Numbered from the stretch's first letter, positions 42,332 to 52,019 are shown. The stretch is DNA of 64,000 bases from Bacteroidota bacterium (GCA_023428135.1 JAEYZG010000009.1:1-64000); one strand, 5' to 3'. Notes: generated by a model not told the origin, from the sequence alone. Numbers and translations: made by a program.

Positions 42332-44827
42332 TTATTTTTGTTCCCTTTTTTTAATACCTCTTACTGCTTCTGCAGTCCAGGGATCTTCAGGCCAGTGATG
42401 TTTGGGATATCTCATCCTGAGTTCTTTCCTCACTTCCTGATAAGTGTTCTGCCAGAAACTTTTTAAATCCTGAGTTATCTGCACAGGCTTATATCCTGGT
42501 GATAACAGATGAAGAATGACTTTATTTCTTCCTTCATTCACAGCAGGGGAATCAAGTAAACCAAAGACTTCCTGAAGTCTCACTGCCAGAACCGGAGGAG
42601 CTCCATCTTCTTTGTATTGTAGTTTGATTAGAGAACCGCTTGGAACTTTGATATGTGTAGGAGCGAGATGGTCCAGCCTTTGAAACAGGTCCCAGGGAAC
42701 TATCGCTGAAATGATTCCTTCAACCTCCAGCCTTTTAAAATCTTCTTTCTTTCTGAGGTTCTGAAGATAAGGAGCTATCCATTCTTCAGGATTATCTGTA
42801 ATGTATTTTCGGTTCAGTTCAGGCCACGGCTCTGTGGTCCTCCATAGATGAAGGCTCATTAAACGTGCCATCAGCTCATCCGTTTCTTCCGACCAGGGAA
42901 GCAAATCTTTACCTTCCGATTTTATAACCGAACTTAACATTTCTGACAATTCATCATCAGGGATGTTTTTAAGAGGGGTCGAACTGACTATAAGTTCACC
43001 GATCTTAATCTCGTTTCGTGCAATCAAGATCCCTTTATTTTTATCCCAGCCTACTGCTCTTTTACTTTTTTTAAGGTGGTCCAAATTGTCAGGATTAACG
43101 GGTGCAGCAAGAAAAATTTTTCCTTCACCCATACCCGCATCAAGATGAGCAATGGCAAGCCAGTTTTCAATATTCAAAGGATCAAACTCTCCGAGTCGTG
43201 CAGATCTTCCGTTTGCCAGTCTATATGAATTATTTGCTGCATCTTTTTTGATAGCAATTCTTTCAGGATATGCATCTGCAATCAGTTCCCCAACAGAAGC
43301 AGCGTCTACAAAAGAGTTGTCACTGTTAACATTAAATGTTTTCCTCCAGGAAGAAGCTATACGTTCAATTCTTTCGAGGATATTTTTTTCAGCATTTGTA
43401 GATTCCTTATTTCTCCATCTTCTTAAAGCCTCTATTCTGAGTATCATATTACTTCCGGCTTCTTTGCGCAATGGATCTCTTTCTTCAAGGATTGCCGCAA
43501 GGTCTGTAGCAAGTGAAAGCTTATCTTTATGTTTACCTTCAATCAAAAGGTGCGCGATTCTTGGATGCGTAGGTAATTTGATAATTTCTTTTCCTCTTTT
43601 GGTAATTTTTTCCTGATCATCAATGGCATCAATGTTTTTCAAAAGTTCCTTGGCTTGTTTTACAGAACCCTGTGGAGGTGCAGTAAGAAAGGAAAGGCTG
43701 TTGATGTCTTTTGCTCCCCAGTTTATTAACTCCAGCATCGTAGGGCTTAAATCTGCTTCAAGGATTTCTGGTTTCCTCTGGTCTTGAAGATATTGATGTG
43801 ATGGCTGAGCCCATAATCTGTAACAAATTCCTGGTCCAAGTCTTCCTGCTCTACCCGCTCTCTGGTCAGCAGCGTCTTTAGTGACAGGAATTGTTTCGAG
43901 TTTTGTTAATCCGGTTTTGGGATCAAATTTGGGTGCCCTTGAGAAACCACTATCTACAACGATTTTTATGCCTTCTATTGTTAAGCTGGTTTCTGCTATA
44001 GATGTAGCCAGTATTATTTTTCGATAGCCACTATGATCGGGAGACAAAGCCTCCTGTTGTCTTTGCAGAGGAAGGTCACCATACAGTGGCAATATTCTTA
44101 TATCTCTCAGATCTTCACTCAGCAAATCCAGGGTTTTGAGTATTTCTCCTGTTCCTGGTAAGAATACAAGGATATCGCCGTGATCATGTAATGAAACTAC
44201 TTTTCTTACCGCCTTTGATATCTGCTGAGGAATCGGAAGAACATTATCTGGCGGCATATAATTAACAGTGACCGGATGTTGTCTGCCAGTGCTGGAAAGT
44301 ATCGGAGCCTTGTCCAGTAAAGAAGATAGCTGATCGCCATTTAAAGTTGCAGACATAATCAAGATACGTAAATCTTCTCTGAGTACTGTTTGTACTTCCC
44401 GGCAGAGTGCAAGTGCAAGATCCGCGTGCAAGCTTCTTTCATGGAATTCGTCGAAGATAACAAGACCAACATTATCAAGAGAATTATCCTGCTGAATCAT
44501 TCTTGTCAAAATACCCTCGGTAAGTACTTCTATCCTTGTGTCTTTAGTTACTTTATTGTCAAAGCGCACCCGATATCCGACCGTTTTCCCCACCTCTTCA
44601 TCCAGATGCTGAGCCATTCTTGATGCTACTGCTCTGGCAGCCAGTTTTCTGGGTTCGAGCATAAGAATTTTTTTGCCTTTGAGCCATGGTTCATTATATA
44701 AAGCAAGTGGAAGGACTGTACTCTTTCCTGCTCCTGGAGGAGCTTGTAATATCAGGGTAGTATATAGGTTTAATTTATCTTTTATATCTGGAATAATTTC
44801 CTGAATCGGAAGATCAGTTAGGCTCAC
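42332..44827 (-). CDS. hrpB: ATP-dependent RNA helicase HrpB
   Basis: The 831-residue protein is a full-length DEAH-box-type helicase. It has a Walker A (APPGAGKST, about 29-37), Walker B DEFH (127-130), SAT, a Q-R-A-G-R-A-GR motif VI, an HA2/ratchet region and the HrpB-specific C-terminal domain with PRGS-free ending RMRYPKHHWPEDPW. The combination and length match HrpB, a helicase of poorly known role found in many bacteria. It is transcribed toward the small zinc-finger gene and diverges from the MsrB gene. Confidence 0.93.
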   Translation of the reverse strand: MSLTDLPIQEIIPDIKDKLNLYTTLILQAPPGAGKSTVLPLALYNEPWLKGKKILMLEPRKLAARAVASRMAQHLDEEVGKTVGYRVRFDNKVTKDTRIEVLTEGILTRMIQQDNSLDNVGLVIFDEFHERSLHADLALALCREVQTVLREDLRILIMSATLNGDQLSSLLDKAPILSSTGRQHPVTVNYMPPDNVLPIPQQISKAVRKVVSLHDHGDILVFLPGTGEILKTLDLLSEDLRDIRILPLYGDLPLQRQQEALSPDHSGYRKIILATSIAETSLTIEGIKIVVDSGFSRAPKFDPKTGLTKLETIPVTKDAADQRAGRAGRLGPGICYRLWAQPSHQYLQDQRKPEILEADLSPTMLELINWGAKDINSLSFLTAPPQGSVKQAKELLKNIDAIDDQEKITKRGKEIIKLPTHPRIAHLLIEGKHKDKLSLATDLAAILEERDPLRKEAGSNMILRIEALRRWRNKESTNAEKNILERIERIASSWRKTFNVNSDNSFVDAASVGELIADAYPERIAIKKDAANNSYRLANGRSARLGEFDPLNIENWLAIAHLDAGMGEGKIFLAAPVNPDNLDHLKKSKRAVGWDKNKGILIARNEIKIGELIVSSTPLKNIPDDELSEMLSSVIKSEGKDLLPWSEETDELMARLMSLHLWRTTEPWPELNRKYITDNPEEWIAPYLQNLRKKEDFKRLEVEGIISAIVPWDLFQRLDHLAPTHIKVPSGSLIKLQYKEDGAPPVLAVRLQEVFGLLDSPAVNEGRNKVILHLLSPGYKPVQITQDLKSFWQNTYQEVRKELRMRYPKHHWPEDPWTAEAVRGIKKREQK

Positions 44828-44965
44828 TTTAATTAAATTATATGAATATGAAAATCAATTAAACAATTCAATATTTAGAAGTGCTAATTTTGTTTTAAAA
44901 TTAGAAAGACGACATAAGAAAAGCTATCTCAAAAAGTTTTATATTGTAATTAACATCTTTTTGAT

Positions 44966-45466
44966 ATGAAGAAATGTGTTTTTCTTTTGCTTAGCAATAT
45001 GTTGTTGTTTTATGTTTCATCCTGTTCTCAGAATAAATCTATGAATACAAATGAAAAATCGGTGGGGTTAGAAAAGTTCCATGTGGCGAAAGATTCTTCC
45101 CAGTTTAATGCTTTGAATCCTGAAGAAGAAAGGGTTATAGTGCATAAGGGTACAGAAAGACCTTTTACAGGGAAATACTACAAAAACAAAGAAGGGGGAA
45201 CTTATATCTGTAAAAGGTGTAATGCGCCTTTATACAGATCTAAAGATAAGTTCGACTCTTTTTGTGGATGGCCAAGTTTTGATGATGAAATTCCTGGTGC
45301 TGTAGAAAGAATTCCTGATCCGGACGGAATGAGAGTTGAAATTATCTGTGCTAACTGTAAAGCGCATCTCGGACATGTTTTTGAGGGAGAGGGTTTTACT
45401 GTAAAGAATATAAGGCATTGTGTTAATTCTGTTTCCATGGAATTTGTACCGTTTAAAGAGAAGTGA
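44966..45466 (+). CDS. msrB: Peptide methionine (R)-S-oxide reductase MsrB, lipoprotein
   Basis: The 166-residue protein starts with a lipoprotein signal (lipobox Cys C20 in VSSC), then the complete MsrB domain. Zinc ligands are C82, C85, C128 and C131, the CGWPSF motif is at 100-105, and the catalytic Cys is C152 in RHCVNS. It reduces R-methionine sulfoxide in proteins. Membrane anchoring by lipid means repair of oxidised envelope proteins. It diverges from hrpB and is followed by a long perfect hairpin. The electron donor in the envelope is not encoded nearby. Confidence 0.93.
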   Translation: MKKCVFLLLSNMLLFYVSSCSQNKSMNTNEKSVGLEKFHVAKDSSQFNALNPEEERVIVHKGTERPFTGKYYKNKEGGTYICKRCNAPLYRSKDKFDSFCGWPSFDDEIPGAVERIPDPDGMRVEIICANCKAHLGHVFEGEGFTVKNIRHCVNSVSMEFVPFKEK

Positions 45467-45476
45467 TAAGATACAT

Positions 45477-45530
45477 ACCAGATCATAACAAAAGTCCCGA
45501 AATTTTTCGGGACTTTTGTTATGATCTGGT
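45477..45530. terminator. 26-bp perfect palindromic terminator
   Basis: Positions 45477-45502 and 45505-45530 are perfect inverted copies with a 2-base centre. The core is GTCCCGAAA-tt-TTTCGGGAC flanked by CAAAA/TTTTG. It lies between msrB and the convergent 45545 gene and terminates both. Confidence 0.8.
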
Positions 45531-45544
45531 TGAAACTTATGCTT

Positions 45545-46432
45545 TTAATAACGCTGAATCTCAACCTCAGTTTCATCCTGATAAGGCGATTCAGAGTTTA
45601 TCTCTACATCTCCGTCTCTCTCAATTTCAACATTATCATTGCTATTGAAATTATACTCGCTGGAAGCATCATATCCTTCATCCATAGGAGTTCTTGCTTC
45701 TTCATAATAATATTCTGTTTTCTCAACAGGTTGTGGTGGATTTTCAACGACACTTTCTCTGTATTTTCTGTTGAACTGATCCTTAGGCTCTCCTCTGAAA
45801 AGCTTGGTTATACCTTTTACAGGTGAGTAGGCTATTCGCGCAATTCCTTCACCAGTTTCACTGACTATTGTGGTGGCTACTTTGAATGGAGCTTCTACAA
45901 TATTTCTGAATTTTGACTGATGTTTTTTCTCTTTCTTTCTAAAAGTTACAGTTTTGGTCGCATCAGTCATTTCATCGCTTGTAGTTACGAGCTCTTCTTC
46001 GCTTGTCATAGCCTGATCGCTGTTATCTACTACGTCTTCTTCCATAAAAAGCGAAGTGTCACCCCCTGCAGTACTCGCTGATTCTTCAAAAGATGAGGTA
46101 TCATCCAGCATAGATGAGCCGTTTGGGCATGAGGCAGAAGTGTCTTCAAGCATTTCATCATTCATGTCCACGTCTTCACTTTCGGACGATTCAAACTGAT
46201 AAGCATCGTTATAGTTTTCACCAGTGCTGCTATAATCATATTGTCTGTCCTGTTCATCAAGTTGGTCATCATTTATGTTATAGTCATATTCGTCGTACTG
46301 GAGTTCATCTGGTTTAGATTTGTCATCGGACATTCTTGATTCGCCAGACTCGATTTCTGTACAAACATATTCCTGCGCTACTGAAACGTTCCATATCCCT
46401 GCAGCCAGCAAAATAACCATTATATATCGCAT
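45545..46432 (-). CDS. Very acidic secreted protein of unknown function
   Basis: The 295-residue protein has a signal peptide (MRYIMVILLAAGIWNVSVAQ) and then mostly disordered sequence with many Asp, Glu, Ser and Tyr (for example DELQYDEYDYNINDDQLDEQ). A more structured, basic middle region lies near 165-220 (FRNIVEAPFKVATTIVSETG, IAYSPVKGITKLF), followed by another acidic, Tyr-rich tail with EVEIQRY at the end. There is no T9SS signal or lipobox. No family is recognised; calcium binding or a role in the periplasm or cell surface are guesses. Confidence 0.7.
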   Translation of the reverse strand: MRYIMVILLAAGIWNVSVAQEYVCTEIESGESRMSDDKSKPDELQYDEYDYNINDDQLDEQDRQYDYSSTGENYNDAYQFESSESEDVDMNDEMLEDTSASCPNGSSMLDDTSSFEESASTAGGDTSLFMEEDVVDNSDQAMTSEEELVTTSDEMTDATKTVTFRKKEKKHQSKFRNIVEAPFKVATTIVSETGEGIARIAYSPVKGITKLFRGEPKDQFNRKYRESVVENPPQPVEKTEYYYEEARTPMDEGYDASSEYNFNSNDNVEIERDGDVEINSESPYQDETEVEIQRY

Positions 46433-46705
46433 TGTCGTTTTGTTTTAATTTAAACTTACAATTGGTTAACATCAATGACTTTTTATTCCGTTCCTAAACT
46501 TTTCAATGGGATAATTATTGATGATTTTGTGAACTAATTTCTATTCATTTTTATTTGTTGTTTTTTTATAAATGTTCCCGGAAGGCTTTAAACAGGGCGA
46601 TTTGGTGAGTTTGTACTTTGCTAATGAACTTAATTGAAGTCCTTATTTTTAATAATATATAGTGTAACTAATTGAAAAAATAATTGTGTATTAAGAACTG
46701 ATATT

Positions 46706-47251
46706 ATGGAGACTTCTGTATCAAGATATGAGAGAAGGGCGCGATGGATGGCTGCCTTAAAGGGACTTGTTCTTATTCTATTGGGTGTTGTAGCCTTGTT
46801 TTATCCGATTGCAACAATACTTACATTTGCAATTTATGTTGGTATAGCTACGTTAGTAACAGGCTTTATTATAACTATTGCTGCTATAGTGAATTATAAA
46901 GTTAAAGGCTGGGGTTGGGCTCTTGCTGAAGGCATTTTGGATATTATTTTCGGAATTGTGTTATTGTCGTATCCATTTATGACAGCATTAATATTTCCAA
47001 TAATGGTAGGCTTCTGGATATTCTTCGGAGGAGTTTTGCAGATTTCTACTTCTATTGCCTATAGGTCTGAAGTAAAAAGCTGGTGGTTGGGACTGCTGTT
47101 TGGAATAGTAGCTATTATGTTTGCTTTCTGGATATTGTATACTCCAGTATCTTCTGCATTTGCACTTACTTATGTTATTGGCATCTTTGCTATGGTGTTT
47201 GGATTATATTATATTATCAATGCTATTACTCATAAGAGAATTGCATTTTAG
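46706..47251 (+). CDS. HdeD/DUF308-family membrane protein
   Basis: The 181-residue protein has six predicted membrane helices arranged as three similar pairs. It has the family motifs L-K-G-x-V-L-I-L-L-G-V-x-A-L-F-Y-P, W-A-L-A-E-G-I-L-D-I-I-F-G-I-V-L-L-S-Y-P and W-W-L-G-L-L-F-G-I. HdeD of E. coli is linked to acid resistance at high cell density, but the function of most homologues is unknown. It is monocistronic and closed by a terminator. Confidence 0.87.
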   Translation: METSVSRYERRARWMAALKGLVLILLGVVALFYPIATILTFAIYVGIATLVTGFIITIAAIVNYKVKGWGWALAEGILDIIFGIVLLSYPFMTALIFPIMVGFWIFFGGVLQISTSIAYRSEVKSWWLGLLFGIVAIMFAFWILYTPVSSAFALTYVIGIFAMVFGLYYIINAITHKRIAF

Positions 47252-47311
47252 TTTCCAGACTATAATTATCCAATTCTGTAATGATAAATTCTGTAAATGA
47301 TTCTAAAATTG

Positions 47312-47338
47312 AAAGGAGCTTTTTAAAGCTCCTTTTTT
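47312..47338. terminator. Bidirectional intrinsic terminator
   Basis: AAAGGAGCTTT (47312-47322) and AAAGCTCCTTT (47325-47335) are perfect inverted copies, followed by Ts. It lies between the HdeD-like gene and the convergent 47361 gene. Confidence 0.85.
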
Positions 47339-47360
47339 GTGAATGATTTTTTAGATTCAA

Positions 47361-48575
47361 TTAAAAGCTTAACCTTGTTCGGTTTCTCTTGTCGATAAAG
47401 TTTAAAATCAATCCTCCATAAGAAGCACAGGTAAGTAGTGTAATGATTAAAAAACCTATAAATGGAATCAGCAGGATCAGATGCAGTAATATCAGGATAA
47501 TAATTGCCGCAAACAAAAGCATCCATTTACTCCAATGTTTCTGTAGTTTGTAATTTGCAAAATTGGCAAGAGCAAGGGACGTAATGACTAGGCCACAGGA
47601 AACACTAAAGAGGTAAAGGAAAATTAAAAGTACAGCGATTGGTATACCGATAATACTTATAAACAAAAGTAAAATTGCAAATGGAAATACTATGAAGTAT
47701 ATTAGTCCATATCCAAGGCTTTTAACCGGAGTATTTGCAAGATATACACCCGTACTTTGAAATGATACCGGCCAGATGTATGTAAGCAGGACAAACATTA
47801 ATACAGCAAATAGAATATGCCAGATGAGGAAAATAGAACCAGATCTTAATGAAGACTGTGTTTTGTCCTTATGTGGTGCCAGAGAACTATCATAATCAAA
47901 TCTACCGGAATGAACTTTCGGCGAAATTTTTAATGGCCCTCCTTCTTTCCAGTATCTAACGTTACTATTAAACTGGGCACTGGAATTTACTGTAAAGTTT
48001 TGAACTGCTATTTCAGCTCTTCCATTTAATTCTGCACTGATTGTCAGTTTTCCTCCTTCTATTTTGGTATTGCCATCAATGTTTCCACCTAGAGATATGG
48101 TGCCTCCCTTAATGATAAGATTACCCTTGATGATTCCTTCGCAAAATATGGTTCCTGCATATACTGTAAGATCACCATAGATTGTAGTCCCTTTACTTAT
48201 GTATACTTCGTTTGCAAATAGGATTACATCTCCTTTTATGATACTGTTGATATTGACAGTTCTTGCTGCAGCTCTGAAATCATCATTCAGAACAGCATTT
48301 ACATCAATAGTTTCAGATGCTGTTACCAGATCTCCGTTTATTGTATCTTCAATTGAAATGCTTTGTGCGGCTGCATACAAGTCGCCATTGAGGACAGCTT
48401 TGGAAATGAGCTTTTTGGAGGAAACATATTGGTCTCTACTTGTAGAGGAGTCTATAATTACTACATCGCCATTTTTGTAGTCACCGGCAAGAACAGGATT
48501 GTAATAAGGAAATAGTAAGTTGATAAATAATGCAATGAAGCCGGAAATCAGTATGATTTTGGAGCGTAGTTTCAT
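47361..48575 (-). CDS. Membrane protein with bactofilin-like beta-solenoid ectodomain
   Basis: The 404-residue protein begins with a membrane helix or signal (MKLRSKIILISGFIALFINL), then a repetitive beta-solenoid (about 60-215) of units such as I-N-G-D-L-V-T-A-S-E-T-I-D-V and IKGNLIIKGGTI, the polymer-forming cytoskeletal (bactofilin) type. The C-terminal half has four or five membrane helices (about 250-400). Bactofilins are normally cytosolic without membrane domains, so this version is a membrane-anchored relative, probably with the solenoid in the periplasm. The MreB-like gene lies 53 bases upstream on the same strand; they probably form one operon. A role in envelope or cell-shape organisation is inferred. 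Confidence 0.78.
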   Translation of the reverse strand: MKLRSKIILISGFIALFINLLFPYYNPVLAGDYKNGDVVIIDSSTSRDQYVSSKKLISKAVLNGDLYAAAQSISIEDTINGDLVTASETIDVNAVLNDDFRAAARTVNINSIIKGDVILFANEVYISKGTTIYGDLTVYAGTIFCEGIIKGNLIIKGGTISLGGNIDGNTKIEGGKLTISAELNGRAEIAVQNFTVNSSAQFNSNVRYWKEGGPLKISPKVHSGRFDYDSSLAPHKDKTQSSLRSGSIFLIWHILFAVLMFVLLTYIWPVSFQSTGVYLANTPVKSLGYGLIYFIVFPFAILLLFISIIGIPIAVLLIFLYLFSVSCGLVITSLALANFANYKLQKHWSKWMLLFAAIIILILLHLILLIPFIGFLIITLLTCASYGGLILNFIDKRNRTRLSF

Positions 48576-48628
48576 CTTTATTAAAGTTTAGATAAAAACT
48601 ACGCTTAGAATGCATTGTTCAGATAGGC

Positions 48629-49657
48629 TTAGGCCATTAGCACATGATTATAATTTTCAGGTTTTTGGAGTATTCGAGCAATTCCTTTGCTAACTGAGAA
48701 AAAAGCATTGTAGTCTATATGTACCGGCACTTGAATACGGGCTTCGAATCTTTCCTTCAAACCCCTTAACAATGCATTTCCACCGGTTACATGAATTCCA
48801 TTGTAATAAATATCTGAAGCAAGTTCAGGAGGACAGGTTTCAAGGGTCTGAACAATGGTGTTCTCTATTCTTGTAACTGATTTATCAATGACATAAAAGA
48901 TTTCTTTGTGGTCGATTTTTTTTGTTATAGGAATTCCTGTAACAAGGTCTTTCCCTTTGATAGTTAGTGGAGCAGGAGGGGGCTCAATATCTTCACGAAC
49001 TGCCCCGATGCGGATCTTAATCTGTTCTGCAGTTTTAAGCCCCACCGCAAGATTATAATTCCTTCTGAAATGATCCTGGATTTCTTCGTCAAAAGTATCT
49101 CCGGCTGTTCTTATTGAATTAAACGATACGATTCCGGATAAGGATATGACTACGATTTCAGTTATTCCACCACCAATATCAACAATGAATTTTCCGTCAG
49201 GTTCTTCAATATTCAATCCTATGCCCATTGCTGCTGCCAAGGGTTCAAAAATCAGGTATTTTTTTCTTGAATTAAATTGTTCTAGGGCATCCCGTAAGGC
49301 TCTCCTCTCTACTTCAGTAGCATAGTAAGGGATGCCTGATATAATGTGGTCAAACCCTCTGAAAGGCAGCTTGCTCGGGAAAATTTTATCGACAAGTCCT
49401 CCAAGCATTTTTTCTGCAGAATGAAAGTCAGCTATTACGCCCCCTTTCATTGGTTTTACAGCTTTAAGGTTCTCATGAGTTTTTTCAAACATATTATATG
49501 CCTCACCTCCAACAGCTTTGAGAGAATTGTTGTATCTGTTTAAAACAATATAGGACGGTTCTGATAATAAGACATTATTTCTGTCTGTCAGAAGAGTATT
49601 ATTATTGCCAAGGTCAATGGCGAAACTTTTTTCTTTGTTGAAATTTAAATTTAACAT
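48629..49657 (-). CDS. MreB/actin-like rod-shape protein paralogue
   Basis: The 342-residue protein has the actin-fold motifs: DLGNNNTLL (phosphate 1), EPLAAAMGIGL, FIVDIGGGITEI (phosphate 2) and HVTGGNALLRG (adenosine). It has MreB-like features (L-S-E-P-S-Y-I, M-K-G-G-V-I-A-D-F) but diverges from housekeeping MreB, for example NNNTLL instead of TANTLI. The mreC/mreD/rodA cluster is absent here. The next gene, 53 bases downstream, encodes a bactofilin-like membrane protein, so two cytoskeleton-type proteins may work together. Confidence 0.88.
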   Translation of the reverse strand: MLNLNFNKEKSFAIDLGNNNTLLTDRNNVLLSEPSYIVLNRYNNSLKAVGGEAYNMFEKTHENLKAVKPMKGGVIADFHSAEKMLGGLVDKIFPSKLPFRGFDHIISGIPYYATEVERRALRDALEQFNSRKKYLIFEPLAAAMGIGLNIEEPDGKFIVDIGGGITEIVVISLSGIVSFNSIRTAGDTFDEEIQDHFRRNYNLAVGLKTAEQIKIRIGAVREDIEPPPAPLTIKGKDLVTGIPITKKIDHKEIFYVIDKSVTRIENTIVQTLETCPPELASDIYYNGIHVTGGNALLRGLKERFEARIQVPVHIDYNAFFSVSKGIARILQKPENYNHVLMA

Positions 49658-50013
49658 ATGGTTAGTACCCTACCTGTATAAATCCTTTTAACGGCGAATT
49701 TCCTAAAAGTGATGTCTATAAATTAAGTTTATTTATCGAAGAAATGTAAAAATAAATAGAAATACTAAGATAAAACCTTTAATTTTATTAAAAATCGTCT
49801 AAATCTGCATCTCGGTTTTTACTTTTTTACAGGTTTTGCGTACATCTCCTTATAATATTAAAACCTATAGGGAATGTTATAATTTCCAATAATGGTTCCC
49901 GTTACCCAATATACTTTGACAGTTTAAAGGTCAATAGTGTGGGAGTTCAGGTGAGGAAGTTAGCAAGTGGTTGTTTATTAAATGATTCGGTAATCGGAGT
50001 TCCGATTCTCAAT
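49658..50013. other. Intergenic region between divergent genes
   Basis: These 356 bases separate the MreB-like gene and the 7TMR-DISM kinase. They are AT-rich with short frames only. A GTG at 49939 is in frame with the kinase, but its extension lacks a plausible signal sequence. No consensus promoter was found. Confidence 0.5.
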
Positions 50014-51987
50014 ATGTCTGTTTTAAGGTCTTTTCTTTTATTCCTTCTTTATCTTATCTCATTTTCAGGTTACAGCTCGGCACCTATCGAGATAGGTGAA
50101 AATGATCCGGAAAAGGATTATGTTTTTACCGGAGGGGCAATTGAAATTTTTAAAGACACCAGCAGAAAAATAACAATAAAAGATATTGTAGATCATCACA
50201 ATGTAGTTTTTGAGCCCTATAATGCTGCTGTGGTGGCAACTATTCTCGATTCGAAAGCAGATTACTGGATTAAATTTACAGTGATTAACAGAAAGGCTAC
50301 TTCTGGTTGGACAATAGAGCTTTTTGATTTTAGAATTGATGACTTTGAGCTTTATGTTCCTAATCATTATGGAGGTTTTGAAAAATTCGAAGGAGGAGAT
50401 AAGTACAATTTTATTAAAAAGACTTATAGGCATAAAAACTTTGCGTTTGATGTCAATCTTCCAAGAAATAAACCCAACGAAATTTATATTAAAGTAAGAT
50501 CTGAAGGACCTGTGGGAATTATTGGTGTCATTAGAACTACCAAACGATTCCTGGCTTACGCAGTGAATGAATATTTTCTCCTGGCTCTTTTTTATGGAGT
50601 GCTCATTTCAATGGCACTCTATAATATATTTATGTTTGTAACTGTAAAGGACAAAGCTTATCTCTTCTATGTCTTTTATCTGATAAGTATCATTATATAT
50701 GCTGCTACACAGGATGGAACGGGATTTCAATATTTATGGCCTGAAATGCCTGAGTTGAATCAGTTTTTGCCTGACTTTTCCCTTCTGCTGGTAATTCTGT
50801 TTGTAATACTTTATTGCAGAGCTTTTTTGCGGACAGAAACAGAGTCTATCTGGTTTGACAACATGCTTGTCATGTGGACTTTTATAAGAATGGGATTGTA
50901 CCTGGTAAGTTTTGTGCATCCGGTTTTGTACAGACTAATTTGTCCATTTACAGATATAGTAATTTTTGTTTTTACGTTTGCCGCTGGTATAGATGTCTGG
51001 CGTAGACAGAAGTATAAGCCAGCATTTTTGTATGTGGTAGCATTTGGATTTTTCTTCTTAGGTTATGCCATATATGTATTCGATCATTTAAGATTTATCT
51101 CTCCTTCCATATTCTATGTTTACAGCCTTAATTTTGGCGTAGCTCTGGAAGCTATTATATTTTCTCTTGCCCTGGCAGTAAGAGTAAAGGTTTTGCTCAA
51201 AGAAAAGCAGGATATGCAGGAGCAGATTATTTGCCATTTAAAAGAAAAAGAACTATTCAGAACAAAGGTCAATAAAGAGTTGGAGCAAAAAGTACTGGAG
51301 AGGACACAAAAACTGGATACCTTTGTGTTTAAGGCCTCACATGACATCAAGGGGCCTTTAAGATCTATCATTGGTCTTACAAAGGTTGGAGCAAGGGATG
51401 TGGAAGACCAGAAGGCCAAAGAGTATTTTGATCATATCCTTAAAAGTACAACAAGGCTGGATCTTCTGCTTTCAGACCTGATATCCCTTACAAGAATTCA
51501 GCAAGCCACTTTAAATGAGGAAGAAATAGATTTTAAAGCATTGGTGGAAGAGTCAATTAACAGCTTTTCACATCTGGAATTGTATAATGATATATCAATT
51601 TATATTGATATAAATGTTAAGGAGCCTCTCAAGGGAGATAAGTCGCTTTACAGGTCAGTGATTCAAAACCTGGTTGAGAATGGGTTGAAATATAGTGATC
51701 CTTCTAAGGAAAATCCGTTTTTTAAAGTATTGATAAAATCATCTGAGAGAAAGCTTTTAATGGTTTTTGAGGATAATGGTCTTGGGGTGGATTCTTCATT
51801 GAAAGATAAGATTTTTGAAATGTTTTTTAAAATAGATTCAACTACTGAGGGGTCTGGACTTGGTCTGCACATCGTAAAAATTGCTCTTGAAAAGATGGGA
51901 GGAAAAATAAATTTGGAAACTGCTGAAGGAAAGGGAAGTACCTTTACAATAGAAATTCCTTTAGTTAAACAATTGGAGTTCTCTTGA
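50014..51987 (+). CDS. 7TMR-DISM sensor histidine kinase
   Basis: The start is set at ATG 50014 (MSVLRSFLLFLLYLISFSG), which gives a standard signal peptide; a GTG at 49939 would add 25 residues. The 657-residue protein has a periplasmic 7TMR-DISMED2-like domain (about 30-170), seven membrane helices (about 185-390), a coiled coil, a HisKA domain with H-box FKASHDIKGPLRS (H443), and a HATPase domain (N-box QNLVENGLKY, G1 EDNGLG, GSGLGLHIVKIA). The input half is related to the receptor at 26388. Its response regulator is not adjacent, and the ligand (perhaps a carbohydrate, as proposed for this domain class) is unknown. Confidence 0.9.
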   Translation: MSVLRSFLLFLLYLISFSGYSSAPIEIGENDPEKDYVFTGGAIEIFKDTSRKITIKDIVDHHNVVFEPYNAAVVATILDSKADYWIKFTVINRKATSGWTIELFDFRIDDFELYVPNHYGGFEKFEGGDKYNFIKKTYRHKNFAFDVNLPRNKPNEIYIKVRSEGPVGIIGVIRTTKRFLAYAVNEYFLLALFYGVLISMALYNIFMFVTVKDKAYLFYVFYLISIIIYAATQDGTGFQYLWPEMPELNQFLPDFSLLLVILFVILYCRAFLRTETESIWFDNMLVMWTFIRMGLYLVSFVHPVLYRLICPFTDIVIFVFTFAAGIDVWRRQKYKPAFLYVVAFGFFFLGYAIYVFDHLRFISPSIFYVYSLNFGVALEAIIFSLALAVRVKVLLKEKQDMQEQIICHLKEKELFRTKVNKELEQKVLERTQKLDTFVFKASHDIKGPLRSIIGLTKVGARDVEDQKAKEYFDHILKSTTRLDLLLSDLISLTRIQQATLNEEEIDFKALVEESINSFSHLELYNDISIYIDINVKEPLKGDKSLYRSVIQNLVENGLKYSDPSKENPFFKVLIKSSERKLLMVFEDNGLGVDSSLKDKIFEMFFKIDSTTEGSGLGLHIVKIALEKMGGKINLETAEGKGSTFTIEIPLVKQLEFS

Positions 51988-51995
51988 AATAAATA

Positions 51996-52017
51996 GAACA
52001 GGTTTTTATACCTGTTC
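51996..52017. terminator. Hairpin terminator between convergent genes
   Basis: GAACAGG (51996-52002) pairs with CCTGTTC (52011-52017) with an 8-base T-rich loop; the flanks are AT-rich rather than pure T runs. It lies between the kinase gene and the 52020 gene. Confidence 0.6.
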
Positions 52018-52019
52018 CA

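Noticed and set aside
42963..43616. Long plus-strand open frames inside hrpB
   Set aside because: They are antisense to a well-conserved helicase and show no recognisable domain or start context.
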